A stretch of 64,000 nt of DNA from Maricaulis sp965242785. Its GTDB lineage: Bacteria > Pseudomonadota > Alphaproteobacteria > Caulobacterales > Maricaulaceae. Location of the stretch: assembly GCA_965242785.1 (NCBI GenBank), contig CBDETA010000002.1, positions 62,001 through 126,000 of the forward strand, given 5' to 3'. A program made the translations under genes and the position numbers. The notes beneath the pieces were generated by a model. That model was not told where the DNA came from and did not search any database. It saw only the letters and a list, made by a program, of their open reading frames with translations. This document shows, piece by piece, positions 9,282 through 18,149 of the stretch (the stretch's first letter is position 1; every line of letters starts with the position of its first letter).

Positions 9282-11069
9282 TCAGGGCTGATTGGCGTGG
9301 TGTAGGGTCGTCATCGGATCCAGGCATTGAGACAGGGCATCCCGCAGGCGCTTGGGGTCCAGGGGTTTGGGCAGGAAGGCGTCAAAACCCGAATCCAGGA
9401 AATGCCGCTCATTGGCAGCGGACGTCATTGCCGAGACGGCGACGAAGGCGGTGTCACGGCAGGTGGTGTATTCGCGCATGCAGCGCATGGCGGTCAAACC
9501 ATCCAGGTCGGGCATCTGGATGTCGATGAAGGCTGCATCAAAGCGCTCGCGAGCGGCCAGGTTGACCGCTTCCCGGCCGCTGGATGCCAGGACGATCCGC
9601 AAGCTGCGGCCGCGGGTGACCATGTCCAGCATGGCTTCCATGACCAACCGGTTGGTCTGGACGTCATCCACGATCATAACGCTGGCGGGTGCAACAAGGG
9701 TGATGTGGGGCAAGGCACCGGTATCTTCTGACGGCGCGGCCTCTCCGGCTATGGGCAGAGGAAGTGCGACGGAGAAGCACGTGCCCTTGCCCGGAGTGCT
9801 GGACACGCTGATCTCGCCGCCCATCGCTTCGGCCAGACGCTTGCAGATCGCCAGCCCGAGACCCGAGCCGCCATGGCGCCTGGCCGTCGACGCTTCCTCC
9901 TGGACGAAGGGATCGAAGATCGTGTCCAGCTTGTCGGCGGCAACGCCGCTGCCAGTGTCGGCAACCTCGATGACCGTCACGCCGCGACCGGCCTCGCCGG
10001 CCGGCAGTTGGCGGACTTCGATCCGGACTTCGCCGCTGGTGGTGAACTTGACGGCATTGGAGGCCAGATTGGTCAGGATCTGTCGAACGCGAAGCGGGTC
10101 GCCGATGATGTGGGCGCCGGCGGGCAGGTCCATCTCCAGCTTGACGTCATAGCCCTTTTCCCGGGCGAGGACGCGCCAGGGCGCGATGCTGCGCTTGACC
10201 AGGTCTGCGAGGTCGAACTCCACGTGTTCGAGCTCCAGCCGGTCCGCCTCGATCTTGGAGAAATCCAGCACCTCATTGAGCACTTCCACCAGATTCCGGC
10301 CGGACTCGCTGATCATCGCAATCTTGTGGGTGGCGTCGGGTGGCAAGCGGGTATCGCGGTGCAGGATATCCGACATGCCCAGAATGCCGTTCAGGGGCGT
10401 ACGCAGCTCATGGCCCATGGAGGCGAGGAAGCCGGTCCGGGCTTTGCTGGCCGACTGGGCGGCCTGGAGGGCGTGCTCCAGCTCGGCATTGCGTTGGGCC
10501 AGCACCCGGGCGTTCTCGTGATTGGCCGAGCGGAAAATGGCGCTCAGAAAAATCAGCCAGAGCGTACAGAATGCCAGTGCCAGCGCAGAAGCGTACAGGG
10601 GATAGCTGACTGGAGACAGCGTTCCTCCCGCGAGCCAGACGACCGCGGCTATGTAAAGCCCGAGCAGCGGCAAGGTCCAAGCCAGGCTGCGCGGTCCCCA
10701 GAAATTGTAGAATCCAAAGACAACGCCGGGCAGGTAGATCGTGGACGGGGGAAACATGCCGCGATTGCCGACAGCGGACGCTGCAAACACCCCGACCGCG
10801 ATGACGGCGACCAGGGCCATGGTGATTTTGGGAGAACGCCTGAGGATGCCCGCCACGCCGCTGCCCAGAATGAGCAGGCCGGAGACCACGCCCAATTCGG
10901 CCATGCCGGCCCGGCCGTCGCCGGTGACGGCGAGGATCAGCGCGTTGGTCCAGCTGACCAGCACCAGAAGCACCGAAAACGAGAAGGCGATGCGGGCGCG
11001 AATGGCGGCCTGGCTGCCGGCTTCGGCCTCAACGCCGAACAGTCTGTCGATGCGGGTCCAGATGTCCAT
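9282..11069 (-). CDS. Hybrid sensor histidine kinase with C-terminal receiver
   Basis: 595 residues. Five or six membrane helices occupy residues 25-180 with no large periplasmic loop, a coiled-coil linker follows, then HisKA with His220 in SMGHELRTPLNGILGMSD, HATPase (NLASNAVKF, DTGSGVAADK, GGSGLGLAICKRL), and a receiver domain whose phospho-accepting Asp lies in FIDIQMPDLDG with the conserved Lys in LPKPLD. All catalytic residues are present. There is no partner regulator nearby; the input signal is unknown. A lone hybrid kinase of this layout usually works in a phosphorelay or in autoregulation. Confidence 0.93.
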   Translation of the reverse strand: MDIWTRIDRLFGVEAEAGSQAAIRARIAFSFSVLLVLVSWTNALILAVTGDGRAGMAELGVVSGLLILGSGVAGILRRSPKITMALVAVIAVGVFAASAVGNRGMFPPSTIYLPGVVFGFYNFWGPRSLAWTLPLLGLYIAAVVWLAGGTLSPVSYPLYASALALAFCTLWLIFLSAIFRSANHENARVLAQRNAELEHALQAAQSASKARTGFLASMGHELRTPLNGILGMSDILHRDTRLPPDATHKIAMISESGRNLVEVLNEVLDFSKIEADRLELEHVEFDLADLVKRSIAPWRVLAREKGYDVKLEMDLPAGAHIIGDPLRVRQILTNLASNAVKFTTSGEVRIEVRQLPAGEAGRGVTVIEVADTGSGVAADKLDTIFDPFVQEEASTARRHGGSGLGLAICKRLAEAMGGEISVSSTPGKGTCFSVALPLPIAGEAAPSEDTGALPHITLVAPASVMIVDDVQTNRLVMEAMLDMVTRGRSLRIVLASSGREAVNLAARERFDAAFIDIQMPDLDGLTAMRCMREYTTCRDTAFVAVSAMTSAANERHFLDSGFDAFLPKPLDPKRLRDALSQCLDPMTTLHHANQP

Positions 11070-11127
11070 ATTGCTCCCTCAGCGCCACGCTATGGGAACT
11101 GGAGATCCGATCAAGCCGCAATCACCG

Positions 11128-12210
11128 TCAGGCAGCCATATCGCGGCGCATGCGCCAGAACCGCATGGCCCGGTCGGCATCGGCTTTGGTGATGGCATCA
11201 TAAAGCTGGCCGAGCTCCTTGGCATCGCGGAAGGCTTCGGCATTGGCTGTGCCGCGCAATACGGCAAGCGTGACGAAAAGGGCTTTTTCAAATCCCGCAG
11301 CCTTGCAGACAAGAGCGAGGGGGTCGATGCAGTCCTGCTCGATGGCGCGCTTGGCGGTGGCATAGTCCACACCGGTCAGCTCGGCGAAGGCAACGTTGAA
11401 GCGGACAAATTCGCGCTCGCGCAACAGGCGGGCCAGAAGGCTGCCATCCAGCTTCTTGCGGACGGCCATGGCGCTGACGAATTTCTGGGCCTCTGCGACG
11501 GCCTGATCCTCGGCAAGGCGTTGCGCCAGACGGGCACGCGAGACGGCCATGGCCTGCTCGACGAGCTCCGGATCGACGCTCTCAAACTTGGCCAGGATGC
11601 GATCGCGCAGGTGATTGCCGACGGTCATCATCATGTCCGCCAGGAGGTCGTTCGGTGTGTCCTGGCGATTGACGACCGGGGCCTGCAGCGTGGCTGAGGT
11701 CTCGGCCCGCTCCACCACGGTCTCGAAGGTTTCGCGCGAAAGTTTGGCACCGTCATTGCCGATCAGGCTGGCAACCGTGTCATCATCCCCGCGCTCGACA
11801 ATCTTGCCGGACACGCGTTCGGACACTTCGGTGCGGCGGCTGATCGCGCGCAGATGGCTTTGTTCGCCCTTCTCGGCAATCGAAACCAGGTCATCTTCCG
11901 ACAGTACGCTGGAGCGGCTGAGAATGGGGGCGGCGACCTCTATGGCATCCTGGGCCAGCTGCAGGACCAGGCCGGAAGGCGCCATCGGACTGTCGGCGAA
12001 GCGCTCGGCCAATTCCTGGCGCGCTTCCTTTGCGGTCTGGGTGGCAAGCGAGGAGAGCAGGTCGTCGAACTTTTGCGATACCGTGGAGTCGCGGGCTGGC
12101 GGTTCCTCGAAGAACAGGTCGGTTACTTCGCGCAGGAGCGTGCGCCGGCGTTCAGAGGATTTCTCGCGTGCCAGATCGACCAGATTGTTCAGTTTACTGA
12201 TGACGGCCAT
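11128..12210 (-). CDS. DUF2336 domain protein
   Basis: 360 residues, largely alpha-helical, without signal peptide or membrane segment. The N-terminal part (KLNNLVDLAREKSSERRRTL and FFEEPPARDSTVSQKF) and repeated helical units of about 40 residues containing Leu-Ala-Asp and Arg-Glu patterns are typical of DUF2336 proteins, which are common in Caulobacterales and Rhodospirillales and are thought to be helical-repeat proteins. No catalytic residues are evident. It lies 58 bases upstream of the hybrid kinase on the same strand, so co-transcription is plausible and a role in the same signalling path is possible, but this is inference. Confidence 0.8.
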   Translation of the reverse strand: MAVISKLNNLVDLAREKSSERRRTLLREVTDLFFEEPPARDSTVSQKFDDLLSSLATQTAKEARQELAERFADSPMAPSGLVLQLAQDAIEVAAPILSRSSVLSEDDLVSIAEKGEQSHLRAISRRTEVSERVSGKIVERGDDDTVASLIGNDGAKLSRETFETVVERAETSATLQAPVVNRQDTPNDLLADMMMTVGNHLRDRILAKFESVDPELVEQAMAVSRARLAQRLAEDQAVAEAQKFVSAMAVRKKLDGSLLARLLREREFVRFNVAFAELTGVDYATAKRAIEQDCIDPLALVCKAAGFEKALFVTLAVLRGTANAEAFRDAKELGQLYDAITKADADRAMRFWRMRRDMAA

Positions 12211-12287
12211 TGCCCACTCCGCATCGTGGTGTGCGTCCCACTTTGGCGTAAACGCGTAAAGAAACCGTGCCTCCGCCGGTTCAACTT

Positions 12288-12683
12288 TTAGCTGTCAGGG
12301 AAAACGTCCGGACCGGGCTCCAGCGCGCGCATGGCGCGGATCTCCCGCTCTGACGGTGCCCGGTCCATAGCCTGATCCAGCGACCGGGACAGTTGACCTG
12401 AAAGGCCGGTGGTCCGGCCAGGCGAGCGAAATGGTGTCGGTGTTGCGCTGAGCAGCTCGCAGCGTGCATCCGGCCCGTTCAGTCCGGGTCGGGTCCAGAC
12501 CCAGGACTGGCAGTTGTCATCGGCCGTGCATAGTGCGTGACAGGCCTGCGTCGTTCCCTGATCCATGTCGACCCGGTGATAGACTGCGCCCCGGCGGGCC
12601 CATCCGTCCAGCAGGTCATCTGCCAGGGCGGGGCCATTTGCCAGCAGTGCTGCCAACCCGCCCAGGCACAGTGTGGCGCGCAT
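12288..12683 (-). CDS. Secreted PAN/Apple-domain protein
   Basis: 131 residues from the ATG at 12683; a GTG one codon earlier is also possible. A signal peptide ends near ALADD. The mature protein contains a PAN-like core, with cysteines in TQACHALCTADDNCQSWVW and a later one in RCELL, the pattern of the PAN_4 family, which binds protein or carbohydrate ligands. The start codon overlaps the stop of the upstream GGDEF-EAL gene (TGATG), which suggests translational coupling. The ligand is unknown. A periplasmic or surface location is inferred from the signal peptide. Confidence 0.78.
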   Translation of the reverse strand: MRATLCLGGLAALLANGPALADDLLDGWARRGAVYHRVDMDQGTTQACHALCTADDNCQSWVWTRPGLNGPDARCELLSATPTPFRSPGRTTGLSGQLSRSLDQAMDRAPSEREIRAMRALEPGPDVFPDS

Positions 12684-14656
12684 CACGCGGCTCCTTTTTG
12701 CAGGGGTGCCGGGGTCTGCAGGGCGCGGGGGGAGGTGTCAATGCTTTGCTCGAGATAGCCGGGTATGTCCGCTGCGGGCATCGGCCTGCCGATCAGATAC
12801 CCCTGGACCAGCCTGGCCCCCATGGTCTTGAGGATTTGCAGCTGGGCCGGAGTTTCAACGCCCTCGACGACACAATTCAGTCCGAGCGTCTGGGCGAGCG
12901 ACAGCAGGGTCCGGACGATCTTGAAGGATGATGAATCCTCCAGGATGTTTCGGACGAAAGAGTGGTCGATTTTCAGCTTGTTGACGGGCAGTTGCTGAAG
13001 ATAGCGCAGTGAGGAATAACCGATGCCGAAGTCGTCCAGCGCCACTGGATGGCCCGCGTCATGGATGCGCCCAATCGCCAGCCGGGCCTGACCGAAATCG
13101 CTCATCATGGCCGTTTCGGTGATCTCGAACTCGATGCGCTCGGGAGCGATCCCGCTCTTTGCGACCCTGTCCAGAATGGTGTCGATGGCATTCGGCGACA
13201 TCAGGTCGAGCGTCGACAGGTTGAAGGACAGTTTCAGGTCCGCAGGCCATTCGCCCATGGCCTCCAGTGCCTTGCCGAGGAAGATGCGTGTCAGGGGCCG
13301 GATGAGACCCGCCCGTTCGGCAGCCGGAATGAACACATCCGGTGTGACGGCACCCAACTCGGGAGAATTCCAGCGGGCCAGGGCCTCGAATCCGACAAGG
13401 CGAGACCGGGACAGGTCCAGCTGGGGCTGGAAATAGACCTCGAATTCGCGCGCATGATCAGCCCTGCGCAGGGCCTTGTCGACCTCGACGGTGGCGGACA
13501 TTTCCTGCTCAAGCGCGTTGTCGAACAGAACCGTCTTGCCTTGCAGGGCTCGCTTTGCGCAATAAAGCGCATGATCGGCCCGCTCCATCATGGCGCTGGC
13601 TTCAAGCTCGGGATCGTCACAAAGAAGGACCCCCACCGAGGCCGACCCCTTGCAGGTATAATCGCCCAGCTTGTAAGGCTCGGACAGTCGGGCTTCTATG
13701 GCCTGTCCCAGCGACAAAGCCGGGTCGGACGATCCGGGACCGCAAGGTGCCAACACGGCAAACTCGTCACCGCCCAGCCTGGCTGCCAGGGCTTCCGGCC
13801 CGAGGCCGGCGATCAGCCGGTCTGCAACGACTTTCAGCATTTCGTCACCGGCGGCGTGGCCATAGGTGTCGTTGACCGGCTTGAACCCGTCCAGATCCAC
13901 CAGACCCAGGATGAAGGGCGCACCGGACTCGCGCAGACGCCGGACATGCTGGTTGAGCGCCAGAAAGAAGCTGCGGCGGTTCGGCAACTGGGTCAGCGCG
14001 TCGCACTCGGCCAGATGACGGGCCTCACGGGCCAGACGCTCGGCCGTTTCACGGTCCCGCACGGCCTCCAGTCGCGCCTTCACGGCGTTCAGCACCGCGG
14101 TCCGAATGATCAGAGAAATGGCGATACCGGCGGCAATGCCGGAAAATCCGATCCACATGTAGTCGGAGAACTGGTGCGGCAAATTCCAGGCGACCAGCCC
14201 CAGCAGGCTGGTCAGGCACAGGACCGTGGATATGGCGATCGAGCGCCGGCGCGGCAGCATGGCAGCGAACAGCGGAATCATCAGCACCGAGTAGATCAGG
14301 TTCTCGACTTGGAAATAGAGCACCTGCTGCAAGTTGGAGTTCAGGTACATCAGCGCACAGAGAAGACCGCCAGACGCTTCCAGCTGAAGGGCCGATCGAG
14401 GTGACATGAGATAGCGGCGAATGCCGAGGCTGACGAGCGTGGCGATGCCGACCGAAGTGACCATGACGCCATGGTATTCCGCGTCCGGCCAGATCAGACG
14501 TGTCGCCAAGTCGAACATGAAATAGCAAAGCGAGGCGATGGCCGCCCCCCGCAGGATCGGCTGGTAGGCGATGGTGATTTCATCATCCCGCACCGGTTCG
14601 CCGGACCGCTGGTCGCGATCCTTCAACGGAGATGGGCGGAGCAGATTCAAGCGCAT
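12683..14656 (-). CDS. Membrane GGDEF-EAL cyclic-di-GMP enzyme
   Basis: 657 residues. The N-terminal 190 residues hold about six membrane helices, followed by a linker, a GGDEF domain with an intact RLGGDEFAVL active site, and an EAL domain with FEALARW, the ETAMMSD acidic motif, DDFGIGYSSL and KIDHSF all present. Both the diguanylate cyclase and phosphodiesterase sites therefore look intact, and the net activity cannot be predicted. No inhibitory I-site (RxxD five residues before GGDEF) is obvious. It is the first gene of a coupled pair with the PAN-domain protein, which may be an output or partner in the periplasm. Confidence 0.95.
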   Translation of the reverse strand: MRLNLLRPSPLKDRDQRSGEPVRDDEITIAYQPILRGAAIASLCYFMFDLATRLIWPDAEYHGVMVTSVGIATLVSLGIRRYLMSPRSALQLEASGGLLCALMYLNSNLQQVLYFQVENLIYSVLMIPLFAAMLPRRRSIAISTVLCLTSLLGLVAWNLPHQFSDYMWIGFSGIAAGIAISLIIRTAVLNAVKARLEAVRDRETAERLAREARHLAECDALTQLPNRRSFFLALNQHVRRLRESGAPFILGLVDLDGFKPVNDTYGHAAGDEMLKVVADRLIAGLGPEALAARLGGDEFAVLAPCGPGSSDPALSLGQAIEARLSEPYKLGDYTCKGSASVGVLLCDDPELEASAMMERADHALYCAKRALQGKTVLFDNALEQEMSATVEVDKALRRADHAREFEVYFQPQLDLSRSRLVGFEALARWNSPELGAVTPDVFIPAAERAGLIRPLTRIFLGKALEAMGEWPADLKLSFNLSTLDLMSPNAIDTILDRVAKSGIAPERIEFEITETAMMSDFGQARLAIGRIHDAGHPVALDDFGIGYSSLRYLQQLPVNKLKIDHSFVRNILEDSSSFKIVRTLLSLAQTLGLNCVVEGVETPAQLQILKTMGARLVQGYLIGRPMPAADIPGYLEQSIDTSPRALQTPAPLQKGAA

Positions 14657-14856
14657 GTAAAGACCCGTTCAATTGCGCGCCTTATGCATGAACCCCTCTT
14701 AAATGCCCGATAAGTGTTCGCCTAAAATTTGAACCAACAGCAATTTTCCGGAAATGAGGTGAAGCCGCTTCATTGAAATCATGTCGCAGCAGCGCTAGGA
14801 GCGGTGCGCAACGTGTAGTCAGGGCAGGCTTTGGTCGCCCGCCAGGGGGATATGAG

Positions 14857-15687
14857 TTGAGCGCGATCGTCGAAGCGGCCTGGTTCCGAAACTTCATCAT
14901 GACGCTGATCGTCATCAATGCGATCACGCTGGGGCTGGAGACCTACCCCTATGAGGGCGAGTGGTTCACCGAATGGATGCCGATGCTGGACCGGGTGATC
15001 GTCTCGGTTTTTGTCATCGAGATCGTGATGAAGCTGATCGCCTATCGTCACCGCTTTTTCTTCAATGGCTGGAACTGGTTTGACCTGGCGGTCATCGCCA
15101 TTTCCGTCATGCCGTCGGCGGGAGGCTTCTCCGTGCTGCGGGCGCTGCGCATCGTTCGAGCCTTCCGCCTGTTCTCGGTCATGCCGGACCTGCGCAAGGT
15201 CGTGGAAGCCCTGTTGCGGGCGATCCCGGGCATGGGGGCTGTGATCGCCGTTCTGGGCCTGATGTTCTACGTCTCCGCGGTGATGGCGACCAAGCTGTTC
15301 GGCGACGCCGTGCCCGAGCGTTTCGGCTCGCTGGGTGAAAGCGCCTTTGCCCTGTTCCAAGTGATGACGCTGGAGGGCTGGGCCAGCGATGTCGCGATCC
15401 CGGTGATGAATGTTCACCCCTGGGCCTGGGTCTTCTTCGTCATCTTCATCGTGCTGACCAGTTTTGCCGTGCTGAACCTGTTCATCGCCATCATCGTGGA
15501 CAGCCTGCAGGCCAAGCATTTCGACGAGGAAGAGGCGCGGGATGCCGAAGCCGATGCCGACCGTGACCTGCTTCACGCGGAAGTCGCCGGCATGCGGGCC
15601 GAGATCAGCGAGTTGAAAGCCCTGCTTCAGCGTTCGCTGGGCGAAAGTTCCAGCAAGACCGAGAACGCTTCGGACAGGTCGGAATAG
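14857..15687 (+). CDS. NaChBac-type voltage-gated cation channel
   Basis: 276 residues from a TTG start at 14857, chosen because AGGGGG lies eight bases upstream and because the protein then begins with the short helix that precedes S1 in this family; upstream in-frame ATG 14773 would add an unlikely basic tail. Six helices are visible: S1 (FIMTLIVINAITLGLE), S2, S3, an S4 with regularly spaced arginines (LRALRIVRAFRLF), S5 and S6 (FFVIFIVLTSFAVLNLFIAI), with the pore loop TLEGWASD between S5 and S6. A charged C-terminal coiled coil (about residues 228-262) should drive tetramer assembly. In most bacterial sodium channels the filter reads TLESW; the Gly here is discussed as a finding. Confidence 0.93.
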   Translation: MSAIVEAAWFRNFIMTLIVINAITLGLETYPYEGEWFTEWMPMLDRVIVSVFVIEIVMKLIAYRHRFFFNGWNWFDLAVIAISVMPSAGGFSVLRALRIVRAFRLFSVMPDLRKVVEALLRAIPGMGAVIAVLGLMFYVSAVMATKLFGDAVPERFGSLGESAFALFQVMTLEGWASDVAIPVMNVHPWAWVFFVIFIVLTSFAVLNLFIAIIVDSLQAKHFDEEEARDAEADADRDLLHAEVAGMRAEISELKALLQRSLGESSSKTENASDRSE

Positions 15688-17591
15688 AAGGCCGCCAGGC
15701 GTTCCTCGCGTTCCGAGCGGGACCGCGGTGCTGTGGCCGAAAGGTCTCGCGCCGGCAGGCCTTCGTGCGCGCGCACCATGAAGTCGCGCCAGATCGCTGC
15801 CGGCAGACCGCCGCCGGTGACATCGCTCATCGGGCTGTCATCATCATTGCCGACCCAGACCCCGGCCGTGTAGTCGGCGGTGAAGCCGACAAACCAGGCA
15901 TCGCGGAAGGACTGGCTGGTTCCGGTCTTGCCGGCGGAACGGCGCCCCGGCAGGGTGGCGCCGCGACCGGTGCCGGTCAGCACGACATCCTGCAGCATGG
16001 TCGACATCGCCTGTGCGTGTTCTGCACTCATCGCCCGGCGCGCGCCGGCGGGCTGGCGCTCGTAGAGCACTTCGCCGCGTGAATTGGTGATCGCGGTGAT
16101 GAAATAGGGCTGGCGATAGGCGCCGTCATTGTTGAACACGGAATAGGCGGCCGTGAGTTCGAGCAGATTCACCTCCGCGGCGCCCAAGGCGATGGCCGGC
16201 AGCTCGGGCAGGTTCGAGGCAATGCCGAGCCGATGACCCATTTCCACGATCCGGCTGATCCCGACCTGGTTGGCGACCTGGGCAGCGACCGTGTTGATCG
16301 AACGCTTGAGGGCTTCCTGCAGGGTGACAAGACCGCGATAATTGCCGCCGAAATTCTCCGGCGTCCAGCCTTCCAGGTCGACGGGCTCGTCCCACACGGC
16401 CGAGGACGGGTCATAGCCCGCTTCCAGTGCGGCGGCGAACACGATCGGCTTGAAGGCCGAGCCCGGCTGGCGCTGGGCCTGGATGGCCCGATTGAACTGG
16501 CTGGTCTGATAGTCACGGCCACCGGCGAAGGCCCGGATCGCGCCATCCGGTGCCAGCAGCATGATGGCGGCTTCCGACGCGTTCAGGCTTTGCCCGTCCG
16601 CGTCCAGCCGGGTCTCGATGACCTGTTGTGCCGCGCGCGTCAGCCGCGGGTCCAGCGAGGTGCGGATCACCAGGTCGGGCGCCATGTCGGGCAGCAGGCG
16701 TTCGGCTTCCGACAGGGCGTAGTCGAAAGCATGGCCCCAATTGGATGTGGCATTGGGGTCCGACGTATCGGCGACCGGAACGGCCGGGTTTTCCAGCGCC
16801 TGGGCGTGCTGCTCGGCGGTGATGAAGCCGGCCTCTTCCATGGCCGCGAGCACCTGCGCCGCGCGGGCCTGGGCGGCAGCGAGGTTGGTTGTCGGTGACA
16901 GGCGTGACGGGGCCTTGGGCAGGGCGGCCAGCATGGCGGCCTCGGCCAGGGTGAGCTCGGTCGCGGACTTGCCGAAATAGCGCCGGGCCGCGGCTTCGAT
17001 GCCATAGGCCCGCGCGCCCAGATAGATGCGGTTGAGATAAAGCTCGAGGATTTCGTCCTTGGTGAGATGGCGTTCCAGCGCGCGGGCGAGGCGCATTTCC
17101 TGCAGCTTGCGGCGCAGATGCCGGTCCGGGGTGAGGATGAGGTTCTTGACCAGCTGCATGGTGATGGTCGAGCCGCCCTGGACCAGTTCACCGGCCGTGA
17201 CATTGCGCCAGACCGCCCGCGCCAGGCCCCGGAAATCGACGCCTGAGTGCTGGTAGTAGCGCTGGTCCTCAATGGCCAGGAAGGCCTGGGGCACGTGGGC
17301 GGGAAGTTGTTCCAGGGCAACGGCCTGGGCGTAGAGCGGGCCGCGCACGGCCAGGGTATTGCCATTGCGGTCCTGCAGCACGACGGCGGGTTCCCGGCGC
17401 ACCGACCACAGCTCGGCAGCACTCTGCGGCGCCTCGGGCATGTCGTGAAAGGCCCAGTGCCAGACAGCGAGAACACTGATCAGTGCCAGAAGGACAACAA
17501 GTCCGGCACCCGAGCCGAACAGGATCCGGTTGCGGCGATCGCGACGTTCGCGTTCCATCATGTGATCCGCGCGAAACGGCTCCTGATACAT
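15627..17591 (-). CDS. Class A penicillin-binding protein (transglycosylase/transpeptidase)
   Basis: 654 residues, a PBP1A/PBP1C-like bifunctional peptidoglycan synthase. An N-terminal membrane helix (about 25-47) is followed by a GT51 domain with the catalytic Glu in AIEDQRYYQHSG and the motifs GGSTITMQLVKNL and RRKLQEM. The transpeptidase domain has PGSAFKP (active-site Ser), SIN and KTGTS. All catalytic motifs are present. The protein acts at the outer face of the inner membrane and joins lipid II into glycan strands. The C-terminus overlaps the convergent channel gene by 61 bases. The start could also be the ATG pair ten codons further in; neither has a strong ribosome site. Confidence 0.95.
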   Translation of the reverse strand: MYQEPFRADHMMERERRDRRNRILFGSGAGLVVLLALISVLAVWHWAFHDMPEAPQSAAELWSVRREPAVVLQDRNGNTLAVRGPLYAQAVALEQLPAHVPQAFLAIEDQRYYQHSGVDFRGLARAVWRNVTAGELVQGGSTITMQLVKNLILTPDRHLRRKLQEMRLARALERHLTKDEILELYLNRIYLGARAYGIEAAARRYFGKSATELTLAEAAMLAALPKAPSRLSPTTNLAAAQARAAQVLAAMEEAGFITAEQHAQALENPAVPVADTSDPNATSNWGHAFDYALSEAERLLPDMAPDLVIRTSLDPRLTRAAQQVIETRLDADGQSLNASEAAIMLLAPDGAIRAFAGGRDYQTSQFNRAIQAQRQPGSAFKPIVFAAALEAGYDPSSAVWDEPVDLEGWTPENFGGNYRGLVTLQEALKRSINTVAAQVANQVGISRIVEMGHRLGIASNLPELPAIALGAAEVNLLELTAAYSVFNNDGAYRQPYFITAITNSRGEVLYERQPAGARRAMSAEHAQAMSTMLQDVVLTGTGRGATLPGRRSAGKTGTSQSFRDAWFVGFTADYTAGVWVGNDDDSPMSDVTGGGLPAAIWRDFMVRAHEGLPARDLSATAPRSRSEREERLAAFYSDLSEAFSVLLELSPSER

Positions 17592-17672
17592 GCTATAGCC
17601 ACCCCCACTGGCCCTTCTGGGTGAAGCTTCAGTCTAAAGCCTCTTAATAACGGCGGAATTCAGGCGACCATC

Positions 17673-18149
17673 ATGCCGCAGCCTTTCTGGAAAATGAAAA
17701 CTCTGGCCGAGATGTCGGTCCTGGAATGGGAGTCGCTGTGTGACGACTGCGGAAAGTGCTGTCTGATCAAGCTGGAAGACGAGGATACCGGCCTGCGGCT
17801 GGAAACCGATATCGCCTGCAAGCTCTATGATTGCGACGGCGGGCGTTGCAGCAACTACATCGCCCGCAAACGCCATGTGCCCGACTGCGTGGTGCTGACG
17901 CCGAAGAGCGTGCGCGAGCTGGACTGGATCCCGAAGACCTGCGCCTACCGGCTCCTGGCCGAGGGCAAGGATCTGCCGGCCTGGCATCCTCTGGTCACGG
18001 GCGATCCGGAGAGCACGCACAAGGCGGGGATGAGCGTGCGGGGGCAGGTGATCTCGGAGGAGAAGGTGGGGCCGCTGGACTGGGAAAACCACATCGTGGA
18101 ATGGCCCGGCGAAGGCGAAGGCGAAGGCGACGGCGAGGACGAGGCCTAG
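17673..18149 (+). CDS. YcgN/UPF0260 family cysteine cluster protein
   Basis: 158 residues. The family is recognised from CDDCGKCCLIKLEDEDTG near the N-terminus, then ACKLYD, CSNYIARK, DCVVLTP and TCAYRLL; the conserved cysteines probably bind a metal or an iron-sulfur cluster, but the family's biochemical role is not established. The C-terminus ends in an acidic Gly-Glu-Gly-Asp repeat not typical of the family. It is divergent from the penicillin-binding protein gene, with about 80 bases between starts, and overlaps the convergent MFS gene by four bases. Confidence 0.9.
   Translation: MPQPFWKMKTLAEMSVLEWESLCDDCGKCCLIKLEDEDTGLRLETDIACKLYDCDGGRCSNYIARKRHVPDCVVLTPKSVRELDWIPKTCAYRLLAEGKDLPAWHPLVTGDPESTHKAGMSVRGQVISEEKVGPLDWENHIVEWPGEGEGEGDGEDEA

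Noticed and set aside
13049..14404. 451-codon plus-strand frame opposite the GGDEF-EAL gene
   Set aside because: The GGDEF-EAL protein has all catalytic motifs on the other strand, so this is a shadow.
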